Assembly: GCA_030549495.1 (NCBI GenBank) | Contig: JAUIRK010001053.1 | Coordinates: forward strand, 124,001-188,000 | Source of the DNA: Nectonema munidae | Lineage: Eukaryota; Nematomorpha; Nectonematoida; Nectonematidae | Direction of reading: 5' to 3' | Length of the DNA: 64,000 nucleotides | Notes under the pieces: generated by a model | Told to the model about the DNA's origin: nothing | Database searches by the model: none | The model's input: the letters and a program-made list of their open reading frames with translations, nothing else | Shown: one piece after another, positions 22,801 through 34,800 of the stretch | Numbering within the stretch: position 1 is the first letter of the stretch | Layout: every line of letters starts with the position of its first letter | Program-made: the position numbers and the translations under genes

Positions 22801-25800
22801 TGAATCTCCAACGACAGCCTAAAAGCATCATTATCAATGACTAGGGTGGAAAATAGGCTCAGACGGAGTCGCTTCAAAATGGCGGGACGGGAGAGGCTTC
22901 AATATTGGTACTGTGCGTTGAGTAGTAAAATTAATGGAATTTAAGAATCAATTCTTAAAAAATTGAATAATAGCTCATATCTAAATTCTGATTTCTATAA
23001 TGAAAATTTTAACATTTTTTGATAACTGGATATAAAAAAGAATTACAAAGATCTTTGAAAAAATATTTTTGCCATGATATATTATAAAACATTACATGCA
23101 ACAATAGAACGTGTAGGAAAATTAAATGATGAGTCCTATCATTTTTCACTTCAATGCAAATATCGTTGTGAGGCTAAAGAGAAAGAGGCGCATCAGTATA
23201 CTTTCAATTAGAGAAAATACTTTTAAAGCACGGGCGCACATCTTGTGGGGCTCAATGTGATGTCAAGGAGTTGAAAAAGCCTTTCACCCCCTCCCCTCAA
23301 TAATTTTCAATTTTTTCCTGAATTATATATCTTTTTTATAGTATTTATTAGACTTATTTGTTTTCTGAGTAGATTTTCGATATTACTTTTCTTGTTTTAA
23401 GGTAAAGTCTTAGAATGAATATTTAAAATCTATTTTTTCCAATCTATTCTTTTATAATAAATTTTGAAAATTATATTAAAAAAATCTTCCCCCCCTCGCC
23501 CAAAATTCACTCACTCGTGTAGACTAGATTAAGAAACTTCGTTGAAGTGTAGTTAATCCTGTAAAAGATATATACCGCCAATCCTTATTAATCCTGATCT
23601 CAGTAACGCGAATCCTTTATAGTCTGAACAATGTTTTATGAATAAATCAGAATCCTTCATAATCCGCACTCTGGGAAGCCTTTTTTTATGATCGAGACAG
23701 CTTTACCTTTCAAAATTCCAATAATCCTATTGTGATTTTATTTTATATTGTTAATTAATTTTAGCGCGACACTCAATTTTAGTTTTGAACCGATATCATC
23801 CCATTCTATTTTTATTAGCGCTACAACTTATTTTTGTTTAGCCATTTAGCTAAGTACAACTGATTTTTAGCCAAATCATTTATCCTCTATCCATCATTTC
23901 TCAAAAAAGCAAAAACTTGAATAAATTTATATTACCAGCTTTTCAAGTTTATAAAATTATGCAAATACTTTATTTTAATACAACAATTACATTTATACTG
24001 CAAGAGAGACAGTATATACGTATTATTGTTGTTTACTGCACTTGCTAAAAACGGCGTCAAATTTCCAAACTTTGAGAGATTTAATGGCAATTTGCACAAC
24101 CTAAAATATTACCTTGGTTTTGGCAAATATCAGTTTCTACTTCCGCCCTTGGCTCTTTCCACCAAACCATGGAATTTTCTTCAGATTTTTGCAAGTGCAC
24201 TATTCCTCAAATGCCTCATCATAGCAGGCATTTTAATACGATGGTGTCTCTATGGACATATTCATCAGTTTTTCAATGAAGTTATTTCTCAAATCTGTTT
24301 TGATTGCATTATCTCTACTTATGCCTATTTCACAATTTACAGATGTAACAGGAATGGTATATGCAATGCTGTAAGAATTAATGCTGAAAAAATATGCTTA
24401 CCTAAATTTAAGTTTGACCATTTAAAAAATGAATTTACATAATCTATATTATAATAAGCTAGCGTCTGTGTGTCGCTGGAAGCATTCTGATTGGTTGAAA
24501 TATCTTTTTTTTATATGGTGTAATAGAAAAATACACAGAAAAGGTACAAATATTCTAAAAACTGATCACCATACCATATAACACTATTAGCAACTCAAAA
24601 TACACACTACCAAGAATCCCATTGTTCGAGCGCAGCCTAAACAAAAAAAAATTAGCCGGTCCCGTGGTCGTTTCGAGCGAAGCGAATTTTAATTAGCAAC
24701 TCAAAATACACATTACCCAGAATCCTATGTTTCGAGCGAAGCGAGAAACGACCACGGGACCGGCTAGTTTTAAATATTCTCTTTCGCCAAACTTGTAAAA
24801 TTTTACTTTACTGTCCATTTCGCCGTGGCGAATTCGCGAATTGCTAGCGCAAACGTAACCGTGCTATCGTCTGCATTTATTAATGCTTTTTAATACAAAT
24901 CTTCTGCTTTATACTAGATATCGTCTGATTATTTTTGGTCTTTAACGGGTTAATCTCGCCCGCCTTCTCTGCGATGAAATGGGTGAATCGTTTGTTTTCA
25001 TTTTTTTCCTTCATTATCGTAGGATTAACTTCTTAACCCATTAAGTACCATAGAAATCAGACGATATCTAAGAAAACGCAGACGATTTATATTCAAAGTC
25101 ATTGAAGAAAGCAGACGAAGATGAAATTACTTATGTTCCCAAATGGGAGCATTGGGACTTAATCGGTTAATGACGATAATTGCATCTTGCAAGGCATTTT
25201 GTGATTTATTTTTAATTTATAAAAAAAATTAATAATACATGGTTCGGAAATTGTGAAGTTATAAAATTGGTCCGAAAAATTTCAGCCATGAGCGCATGAG
25301 TATATATCAATGTAATATTTCTATTGTATAAAATTAGTTAAATTTGTCAAAATAGATTAGAGCTTTTGGTTATTAACTGTATTATTTTTAAATATTCATG
25401 CAAAAATTTTGCACACTTTTTTATTAAAAGTCATTCTTTCTATTGAATAGTTTTTGCGAAACTTTGTTTAAGCGTAGCATAGTGGCTATGCCATTTTTGG
25501 GCAGACCCTTTTACAAAATGTCAAACAACAATCTAATATAACTGCTTCTCAAGCGCGGCCGTGAAGACCGAATGCCGCCACAATCTCTTGTTTTGCAGCC
25601 CACATAGCAAAGTTGCAGGAAAAATGGGTTAACACAATATCCCATTAAAACAGTCAATATTTCGCAAATTTTGCTTCTTATGAATAATATGATGTATTAA
25701 TTTTTTGTATATATTTGTTCAGCAATTTGGATTGAGTTTAAGTAACTAGAACAATATTTCAGAGTTGATTAAAAAATACTTTTTATAAAAACAAATGTTA

Positions 25801-28800
25801 TGCTCTATTCCAATGCTGGTTCTTAATTCCGCCCTTTCTTAAAAAAGAAGGTTGAGAACCACTTGTATAGATCATGAAGAAACGTGTGACGATGTAAGTT
25901 AATTATCACGATGTCTCATTTTGAAATATGGTTATAACCAAAATGTACGTTTATCCTTACCCATAGAAGTATGTGTACCATTGTGAATTGGTCCCCGGGT
26001 CAAATTTGGCTCGCGGGCCATAGGTTCTTCGTAACTAGAATTTTTTTATTTTTTATAGTCTTTTTTAATGTTTTTGCCTTATCAAATACGTCGTGGCATA
26101 TATGTTAACTAACTGTAACACCTTAGTATCGCCATCCATGTTTTTCAAGAAATCGCCCCCTATACTTCTACCGCAGATGGTGAATGAACTAGAATTTGAC
26201 TGTGTCAACCAGGGAACAGCAAACTTTTTTTACCCGTTGACCCCTTCATAGAACATTTGTCTTCACATCGAACCCCACCCCACATAGAAATGTTTCATAA
26301 AAACATTAATCAATGTCCAACAATTAAGAGAAAAAATGCAAACCAAAAATGTTTCATATATCCTCTATACCATTGGTTCCCTACCTTTTTTATCCCATTC
26401 CCCCTTTTTCAGTCACTTTTTTACTTGTGGACCCCTACAACTGAATAGTTTGAGCCCACAAGATTAATCAAAGATTTTTATGCAAAAAATGATTCCAGTC
26501 ATCTGATTAAATCGTATGCTTATTCATATGAAATCAGAGAAATCGTAAAGCCTGACATAAAATGTGAATAAAAAATTTTTCCAATTAAATTATAAATTTT
26601 TCAAAAATATTGTAACTAATAAAAAGGATATATAAACATTCAAAATATGAAACTTTAAAAAAGGGAAGAAAATATTTATTTAAAAAGCTCTAAATATATA
26701 TATTTATATTGATTTAGAAAATAGAAGTATTTAAAGGAGATTGAGCATAAGTAGTTTGAAGTAGAATTTCCATGGACCCCTTGAAATTCTTCTATGGACC
26801 CCTAGGGGTCCATGGACCTCTGGTTGGGAACCACTGCTCTATACTATACGATGTCCTAAGCTATGTTTTAAAAGAAAAAGAGATTTATTACTACTATAAT
26901 TTGATGTGTATGTCTATCTTATCGACTTCTAAAGATCTGTTATCCACGACTTTGCCGTTCCCTGCTCTAAACAGACATTTAAGTCTTGCAAGTTTGAAAA
27001 CACAGCTTGCTAGTCAACGAAATGAAGTTTTGTTCCAATATTTTCCGTTTATTATGTAAAACGTGCCATACATTTCATTTATAACGCGCATGTGATCACG
27101 GAATAATAAATAAAAATTTTTTTTTTTGAATACAAAAATTTTTTTTCAAATTTGCCTGTTTTTTATATTTTATTGTTTTCCAATAATAATAAAAGAATTG
27201 CGTGGGGAGCTTTTTTAAACCAAAAACCTTCTTTACCACATTCATTTTTTTTTACCAAATGGCTGTTGCATACATAAACATTTTTACAAGTTTAGAAACA
27301 AGTAAAATAGTAGGATGCAAAAATGTTTTAAATATGCTAAAAAATTTTCGATCAATATTTTTCTTTTTTATATAAGTTATTCAAAATATAGTTCCTAAGA
27401 TGACTTCAAATATGAAATGATTATTATGATAACGTCTGTAATGCTACTTATACATACCTGTCAACCTAAAATTATTGAAACCTGAAGATTCCTGATTTTT
27501 TGTTGAGAAAAACAAGGAGATTTTGGCTAAAATAGAGAGAACTGAAATAATCTACAAAAGCATTTTGTTAAATATAAAATTGCCAATTTATTAGAATAAT
27601 TCAAAATACCGGTATACTAGTCAAAAGCTAAACAAAAACAAAGATATAAACCAAATGATATCTTTGTTATTATATGCGTTGGTTGATTTCTTTGGCAGAT
27701 TCTGTATTTCTTCATCTGGTCCCCAATTATAACAAATATTTTTGCTTTCGGGATTATGTGTTTTCATAGATAAAATGCGTGTTACCATCGAACTTTAAAG
27801 ATGACCGTATAACCGTTTTATTTTGCCGTACAATGCTGAATAATCGTTCAAGATTTGCACTGCTATGTGGAAGTACAAGAATTACGGTAGCTGCACAAGG
27901 AAGGGTTTTGAATCTATCTGTTGATGTTCCAGGAACTTTTAGTTTATAATGGCAGTCGATAATGAACTTGTCAACAATATCATCAACAATGATATCATAT
28001 GATATCAATTTTTTAAAAACTGAAGACCGGGAGTCGCCCGTTATTGCTGGGAGTAGCAGGTATGACTATAGTGAAGAAAATGAAGACAAATACAAGAGCA
28101 TTGAATTTTGTTTGCAAATTTTTTTAATTGACACATCTGTGCATTGCTCATTGTGTTTTCTTTAAAATTGTCATATTCCTTCAAGAATTACTTATTCTGA
28201 TATCCAGTATACTATTTTTAACGCTTTGAGAACCTGAAATGTTAAGAATGATAGTTCACTTTCTTTTTCATTGGAATTTGTCTACATTACCCATTAACGA
28301 CCAGAATAATCAGACGATATCTAATGTAAAGCAGAAGATTTGTATTAAAGAGCTTTGATAAACGCAGATGATTTTATTTTTGTAAAGTCGACTATAGTCG
28401 ACATGGGCGTTAACGGGTTAGGATAATTTTCATTTCTTTGAACACTCATGGCACACTTATTATCAAAGGGCTAACACGTAAATAGCAAACCTTTATTCCC
28501 GCACACAATTGAAATTTCATTTTGCTACGATGTTATGCGTGCTGTAGCCTTGATTCTAAAACATCCTGTCCTGTTCGAAATGTTTATTGCTATTATTGGA
28601 ATAACTTTATAGCATTTGTCTCTGATTTAGATGGTGCTAATGCAATTAAAAAAGCCAAATGCTACTGCGAGGATCATGTCTTCTGGCAAGATCACTGTCT
28701 TCGGAGCTGATAGGTACTTCATCATAATTCATTATGTAAATGTATATTTTCTTTTTACACGCTTCCTTTTTCAAGAGTAAACTTTTTGTTGGACAAAGAT

Positions 28801-31800
28801 ATCGTGTTTAGCATCTCATTTTTCTCATTTTTTCCCATATCGCGGACCACCCAACATTTCTAAGCTTTTGTTTCCTTGTGCACTGCACTGCGAATAACAC
28901 ATCGTTGTGTCGAAGTTTGAGAGGGCTCCGCTACTTGAAAAAGTTAAGAACCACGGCTCTATACATTACCTTTGTTGTTTAATTTGTTCTCATTGAAGGC
29001 ACCGTTTGTGTTCAACTAGTAGTGAAATGGGAATGCTGGGGATCGAACCAAAGAGCGTCGATGATAAAGCCAGATTCTAGACCAGTGGTTCCCAACCTTT
29101 TTTATCCCATTCCCCCTTTTTCAGTCACTTTTTTACCTGTGGACCCCTACAACTGAATAGTTTGAGCCAACAAATTTAATCAAAGATTTTTATGCAAAAA
29201 ATTATTGTAGTCATCTTATTAAATCGTATGCTTATTCATATGAAATCAGAGAAATCGTAAAGCCTGACATAAAATGTGAATAAAATTTTTTCCAATTAAA
29301 ATATAAATTTTTCAAAAATATTGTAACTAATAAAAAGCATACATAAAGATTCAAAATATGAAACTTTAAAAAAGGGAAGAAAATATTTATTTAAAAAAGC
29401 TCTAAATTGATTTGGAAAATAGAAGTATATTAAAGGAGATTAAGCATAAGAAGTTTGAAGTAGAATTTCCATGGACCCCTTGAAATTCTTCCATGGACCC
29501 CCGGTTGGGAACCACTGTTCTAGACCACCGTTTTCAAGCCTCCAATAATGTTAGTGTAATATAATGTTTTCTAACTTGGGTATGCGGCCATTTAAACCTT
29601 GAGTCGTCTTTTTAAAAGGTGGACCAATAATTTAGAGGGGATCAAGGGTAGACCAAGTGACTTAATCAGAAATTTGAACCAGGGTGACTTATAAAATTTT
29701 AGCAGAGGTCCATACATTTTTTATAGTACATACTTTTTTGTCCGGGCTAAGACTCTATTTCGGCCATATATATTGGTTCTGATCGGACTGTTCTTAATGA
29801 CATAGGAAGTTAATTGATCTTATATTTCCTCTTCTGTTATTTTGATTTGCATATCAATTCGCAAAAATAAAGTTTTTCATTCCCAATAAATCCATATGCG
29901 TGTGTTCTGGTGAATGCGGATAAGATAGAATGAAGTTCTAATAATTTAAAACATTAATCGCCATTTTGGTGAACCACAATCTTTCTTTACGCTTTGAGAG
30001 GTGAAAAAGCCTAAGAATTATCAGTATTATATTATATATAGATTAGTATAGTTTCCAATAATGTTAGAATATGAAAAGAGTAGTAATGAATCAAAATTGT
30101 GGATAGGACAGGTGTAGTTTCTATAACATGTTGCTATGCCAGGGTTTCCGGAAATTTTTTAAGCGAGGAACTCTTTTTGATTCTGAAAGATAATTTACGC
30201 ACCGCTAAGTGTATAGTGTCAAAGGATAAACTATCTATATAATGGCAATCTACATTCGCCATATGGGCGGCGTCCACTAGAGGTGGCAAATAGGTCATTT
30301 CACCCTCCTTGACTATTTAAATATATTTTTGCATAAAGCGAATCTTGAAAATTTTTATTGTTAAAGTTGTATTATTTTTCATTTTAGACTTTTTGCACTT
30401 ACTCTTGCTGATCTATCTATTTTACACCGCACTGTTTTCATTTATGTTATAGTTTCTGTTGTCTTTTACATAAAGAAATCTTTTTATCCTAAAGAATTTG
30501 CTTTCTTGTTAAATATTTTATTCACTGAATTCCAAAATTGTTTTTCGTAAGGCGTGTGTGTTCAATGCTATGAAAACTTCTCATTTTCAATCTTGAAAAT
30601 AAATCTTGCGTTCTCATTTCAATCTTGAAAATAAATTTCCAATTATGGCGACAGATAAAAGATTTTATTTGAAGTGTGGCATCAAGCGCAGGATTGCTTG
30701 CAACATTCATGTTAGCATCATGTGTTCGACCTTAGTAAGCAAAGCAGTGGAACTTCAAGGATAATAATTGACGAAGTATGCCAATTAACTTCGGCGCAAC
30801 CGAAAGTTTGACTTTGCTGATTAAAATCTAATTACTATGCATCGTATATTTCCATTTCTTCTTTTAATAAACTGCGCTGTTTCATGACAAAAATGAATGA
30901 TTTAGTTATTTTTTTCTCAGCCATAAATATTGCGTTGAAAATGGAAGCATCAAAAATTGGATCCATGCTATGCGTAGAACTAACGATTTTCACGTACTTT
31001 TTGAAAGGGAAGATGCTATGTTGACAATGAATTGATTTTGGACCACGTTGTTTTAATTCTCTTATCAACATTTGATCCTCACTAACAACAACAATACGCA
31101 CTCATATCAAAGCTACATAAAATTGTGAGAAGAATGTTGAAAGAAGCCTTTCATTAGAAATATTTTTGACTCGTTTAAAATCTCCTTTCTCTCTAACAAT
31201 ATCAGAGTTGGAGGTGGCGTTTCCAAAAGCGCTTCTCGAATTTCTTAGGGAAAAGTTACAGATAACAAGTATTCGGTATTAAAATGTTTTTATTGATTGG
31301 AAGATATTTTGTATAATTTACATGATATAGTTATATTTTCGAAAATAGTATTATAAATTTTGGATATCCAAAAAAGTTAAAGCTCTTCTCCCACTATGCT
31401 TAAAATATCTAGAATCTTTCCCACAGATTTTATGGCATAACATGGATATAGTTGAATGAAAGCGTATAGATACTAATTTGAGATTTAAATTTGGAAGGTA
31501 AACACCAAACTTCAGGTTCACATATAAATCTATGCATTTTTCTATTCTGAAAGAAAAGAAGTTTTATGAAGTCAAGGCCGTTTCTTTGAAATAATTTCAC
31601 GTATGGAGCATTTCTTTGAAATACACAGTAGATCCTTTTATAATGCGGATGGTTGGGTCCAAGCCACAAACCCGCGTTATAAATGGACTACGTTGTAGAA
31701 CACTTATTATAATTTCGGCCTACATGTTTTATTTACTGAGATTTAAGCTGTTGAAGTCCGTCATTCTGTTTTGCCTGTTGGCGCAAAACTTTATTATTTT

Positions 31801-34800
31801 CCAACTTCAGAGAACGCCTTTAAAATTGTTATGAAGCAAAATAACATAGAAGCGAGTTACATTTTTTAGTATTTAGAACTTTAAATAAAATTGTACAATT
31901 TAAATATAAAATTTTAGATATATTGACCATAAAAAACGGGAACCAAGATTCCTACCGCGTTATAAAGGATCCACAACTGTGTAATGTCGTTTAGGGATCC
32001 TTTCTTTTCTAAGGTACTGCGAATAGGAAAAGATTGGAAAACAGTGGCATATATTATACCCCAATTTTGGATTCGCGCATATTTAGCTGTGTTTGCCAAA
32101 ACATGTCAACTTCTTTGTTTTGATTTTATTTGTGCGGACTGGATGTATCCATATTTCGCATACATTCATTTTCTTAACTTCTTCTATTCCTTAAGCGAAC
32201 ACGATCTATCACTCTATAATTTAACCCATTCTTAAACTGAAATATTGTGGTGTGTCTATGCTTTCATTGCGCTTGATATGAGTATTTGTGAAAGGCTCTT
32301 TGACTGAACCAATCTCACATCTTCCAAACAAGTAGCAGTATCAAGTTCGTTGGACAACACAAATGCCATCACTACCGTTTGTCATATATTTTTGGATTTG
32401 ATGATAAGCTAAATTTGAGAATAATAATCTTCAAAAAATGATTACAAAACCAAAATTCATTTGAAAATTCTTTTTTGCTCTCTTCAAAGCAAACCTTACT
32501 CTTTTTTCATTTTTGAAAGTTTGAAAAATCGATCCTATACATAAAAGATAACCTTTTTTAGGTCTTTAAAGTTTTAAATTTTCCCTACATTGATTATTAT
32601 TGTTTAGTTCACGTTTTTCAGCCCACATCCTCTCCAAATATATTTTAATATTTCTTTTTTTTCACATAGCATCGAAAATTCTTTGAAAGCTTCAAGGCGC
32701 ATTGCTAGAAGAATTCAGAAACTCGGTTTTCCTGTTTTATTTACAGAATTTAGAGTCGTTAATATCATGGCAACCTGCGACTTTGGTCACTCAATCAAGA
32801 TCACAGACTTCACAAAGGCAAACAAACAAAATGCAAGGTACCAAGTTAGATATTATTCTTACTATTGATCATATTTGTAGCTTTTATTGAGGGTGGAAGG
32901 GAAAGAAACTTTCCATAGCGTTGAACACAGGGAGGCAAATGGTGTTTTCCGTGATAAATCTTCGTTGTAATTTTAGTTATTAATTTTTCAAATAGAGACC
33001 TAAAATTTGGTTTTTAGTGAGCGGTATTGCAAAATGGGTGGTCCACTTTGATATAAACAAAAAATAAGTGCCAATGATCAAGATGGTCGACATTGTCAAT
33101 AAAGAAGCCATCTTTCTTTAGACAAAAATTAAGATAACATTTGAAATGATTGCAATAAATGTAAATTCAAGTGAGTTTGAAGATCTTTTTCTTTAAAATA
33201 TTCCTATTTGGTCTAAATATCTTAAATATAAGTTTTCACCTTCATTTTGAAAGTTTGTATGTGAGTTTTTTTCCACAATGGATAATTCAACGTTTACGTA
33301 TATTGTAGACGGACATGTGTTTTACCACGTTTTTGTCTCCTCGTCGGTCTTTCTAAACCACTGATATCACAAGCCTCCAGAGATCGAACACGGAGGAGAC
33401 AACCCCTCATTAATTTTTAATCACTATAACCAATTAAATATTAAATTATACCTAGTTTTATCCCTCTATATGAATTCATATTTGCTACATGCTACCTTTT
33501 ATACCAACAGAAAGACATAAAATTATATTAACCTCTGATAAATTTTTGTCATTATAATCAATATATCCACTTCTTATGCACCTTAATCTCTATATGCAGA
33601 CATCCCAGCGTGGAACCATTTTGAACCTTTTTTAAAAATATAACTAACAAATTTAAAAATTTTAAAAATATTTTCTGTTTTCCATTTTTACATATTACTT
33701 TTTATAAATATTTCATTAATATGGGTTTTTCAACTAAAAATATTAATTTGTAAAATAGATGAAAATTTTAGAATTTTTTTGTTTTTTTACTTCTCCAGAT
33801 CATTCCATTTATTTATCGCATCCACAAGTTTAGGTAGTACAAATGTCCTTTAGTTCGATTTTAGAAGTTTCATGAAAATTTCATTTATTTCAACTCGAAG
33901 CCTAAATAGTTAAAATCTTATAAAATTATGATTTTTGTCATGATACAAATTTTGAAATATAATAAGCATACTTTAAATTACACTAAATTTGCAAATTGTA
34001 TGATATAATTCTATATATTTTTTTTTAGATTTTTAATTGTATGCGTATGAAAACAGCTAATTTAAGAATAGTTAATTTTAATCTATTAATTTGTAAATTG
34101 TAGGTATACTGAAATATAAAAAATATATTACAATATTTTTTTGCAAATATAGACTAAGTCTAATATGCAAATGGATGTAAGCATTCAGCTCTTCACACTT
34201 CGATTCAGGTTCAAATCCTGATATATTCAATTTTATGCAATAGTTTTTATTTGAGTGTTTGTTTGTGAGATGTTCATAATAAATGTAAAATTTATTTTTT
34301 CTGTCGAGGATATCATTTAAATTTTTGTTTCAATTATTAATCTATTTGATAAAAAGTTTATCAATATTTTTTGTTCATCTTTTTAATACTTATTAATATT
34401 TACAAATGGAACGAAATATCAAGTTTAATAATGATTGGCTTATAAAAGAAGACGTATCTAGTAAAGCAATTAGTCTATGGTGTGTACACAAAAATGATGA
34501 GGAGGCATTCTGTGAAATTTGTAAATGCTCCATAAATACAAAGAAAAAAGGAATTCAAGGACTAATGAAACACGCTAATGCAGAAAAACGCAAGAAAAAG
34601 ATTATGGAACGTTCCAATGCTTTTCAATATACCACCTTTGAAATTGTTTCCAAATCAAATGAAAATACATCTACCTCCATGATATCAGCTATAACAAATA
34701 ATAATCAATCCAACTTGAAATTGTTCTGCAAACGAGATGAAGCAACAAAAACTGAACTTATTTGGATGGTTAAAAGTATTTCTTCCAATTATTCATTATG

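Larger units (their letters stand above)
20403..23123. repeat. Composite repeat: direct repeats outside inverted arms, with three nested MITEs
   Basis: A 101-103-bp direct repeat (20403-20503 and 23021-23123, only a few differences, both containing CATGCAACAATAGAACGTG) flanks inverted arms of about 100 bp (about 20577-20678 and 22880-22981, starting GATATGAGCT and reaching the word AATTTTACTA). Between the arms lie three insertions: hAT MITEs 20708-21062 and 21381-21639 and a pogo-like MITE 21831-22471. No transposase was seen inside. It may be an old non-autonomous element, or a local duplication with inversion. Confidence 0.6.

Noticed and set aside
28522-28710. 62-aa + strand ORF as a gene
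   Set aside because: It is a shadow of TRF2 exon 2, which uses another frame (MVLMQLKKPNATARIMSS).
34160-34235. Functional tRNA gene
   Set aside because: A good T-arm but no convincing acceptor, D or anticodon stems.
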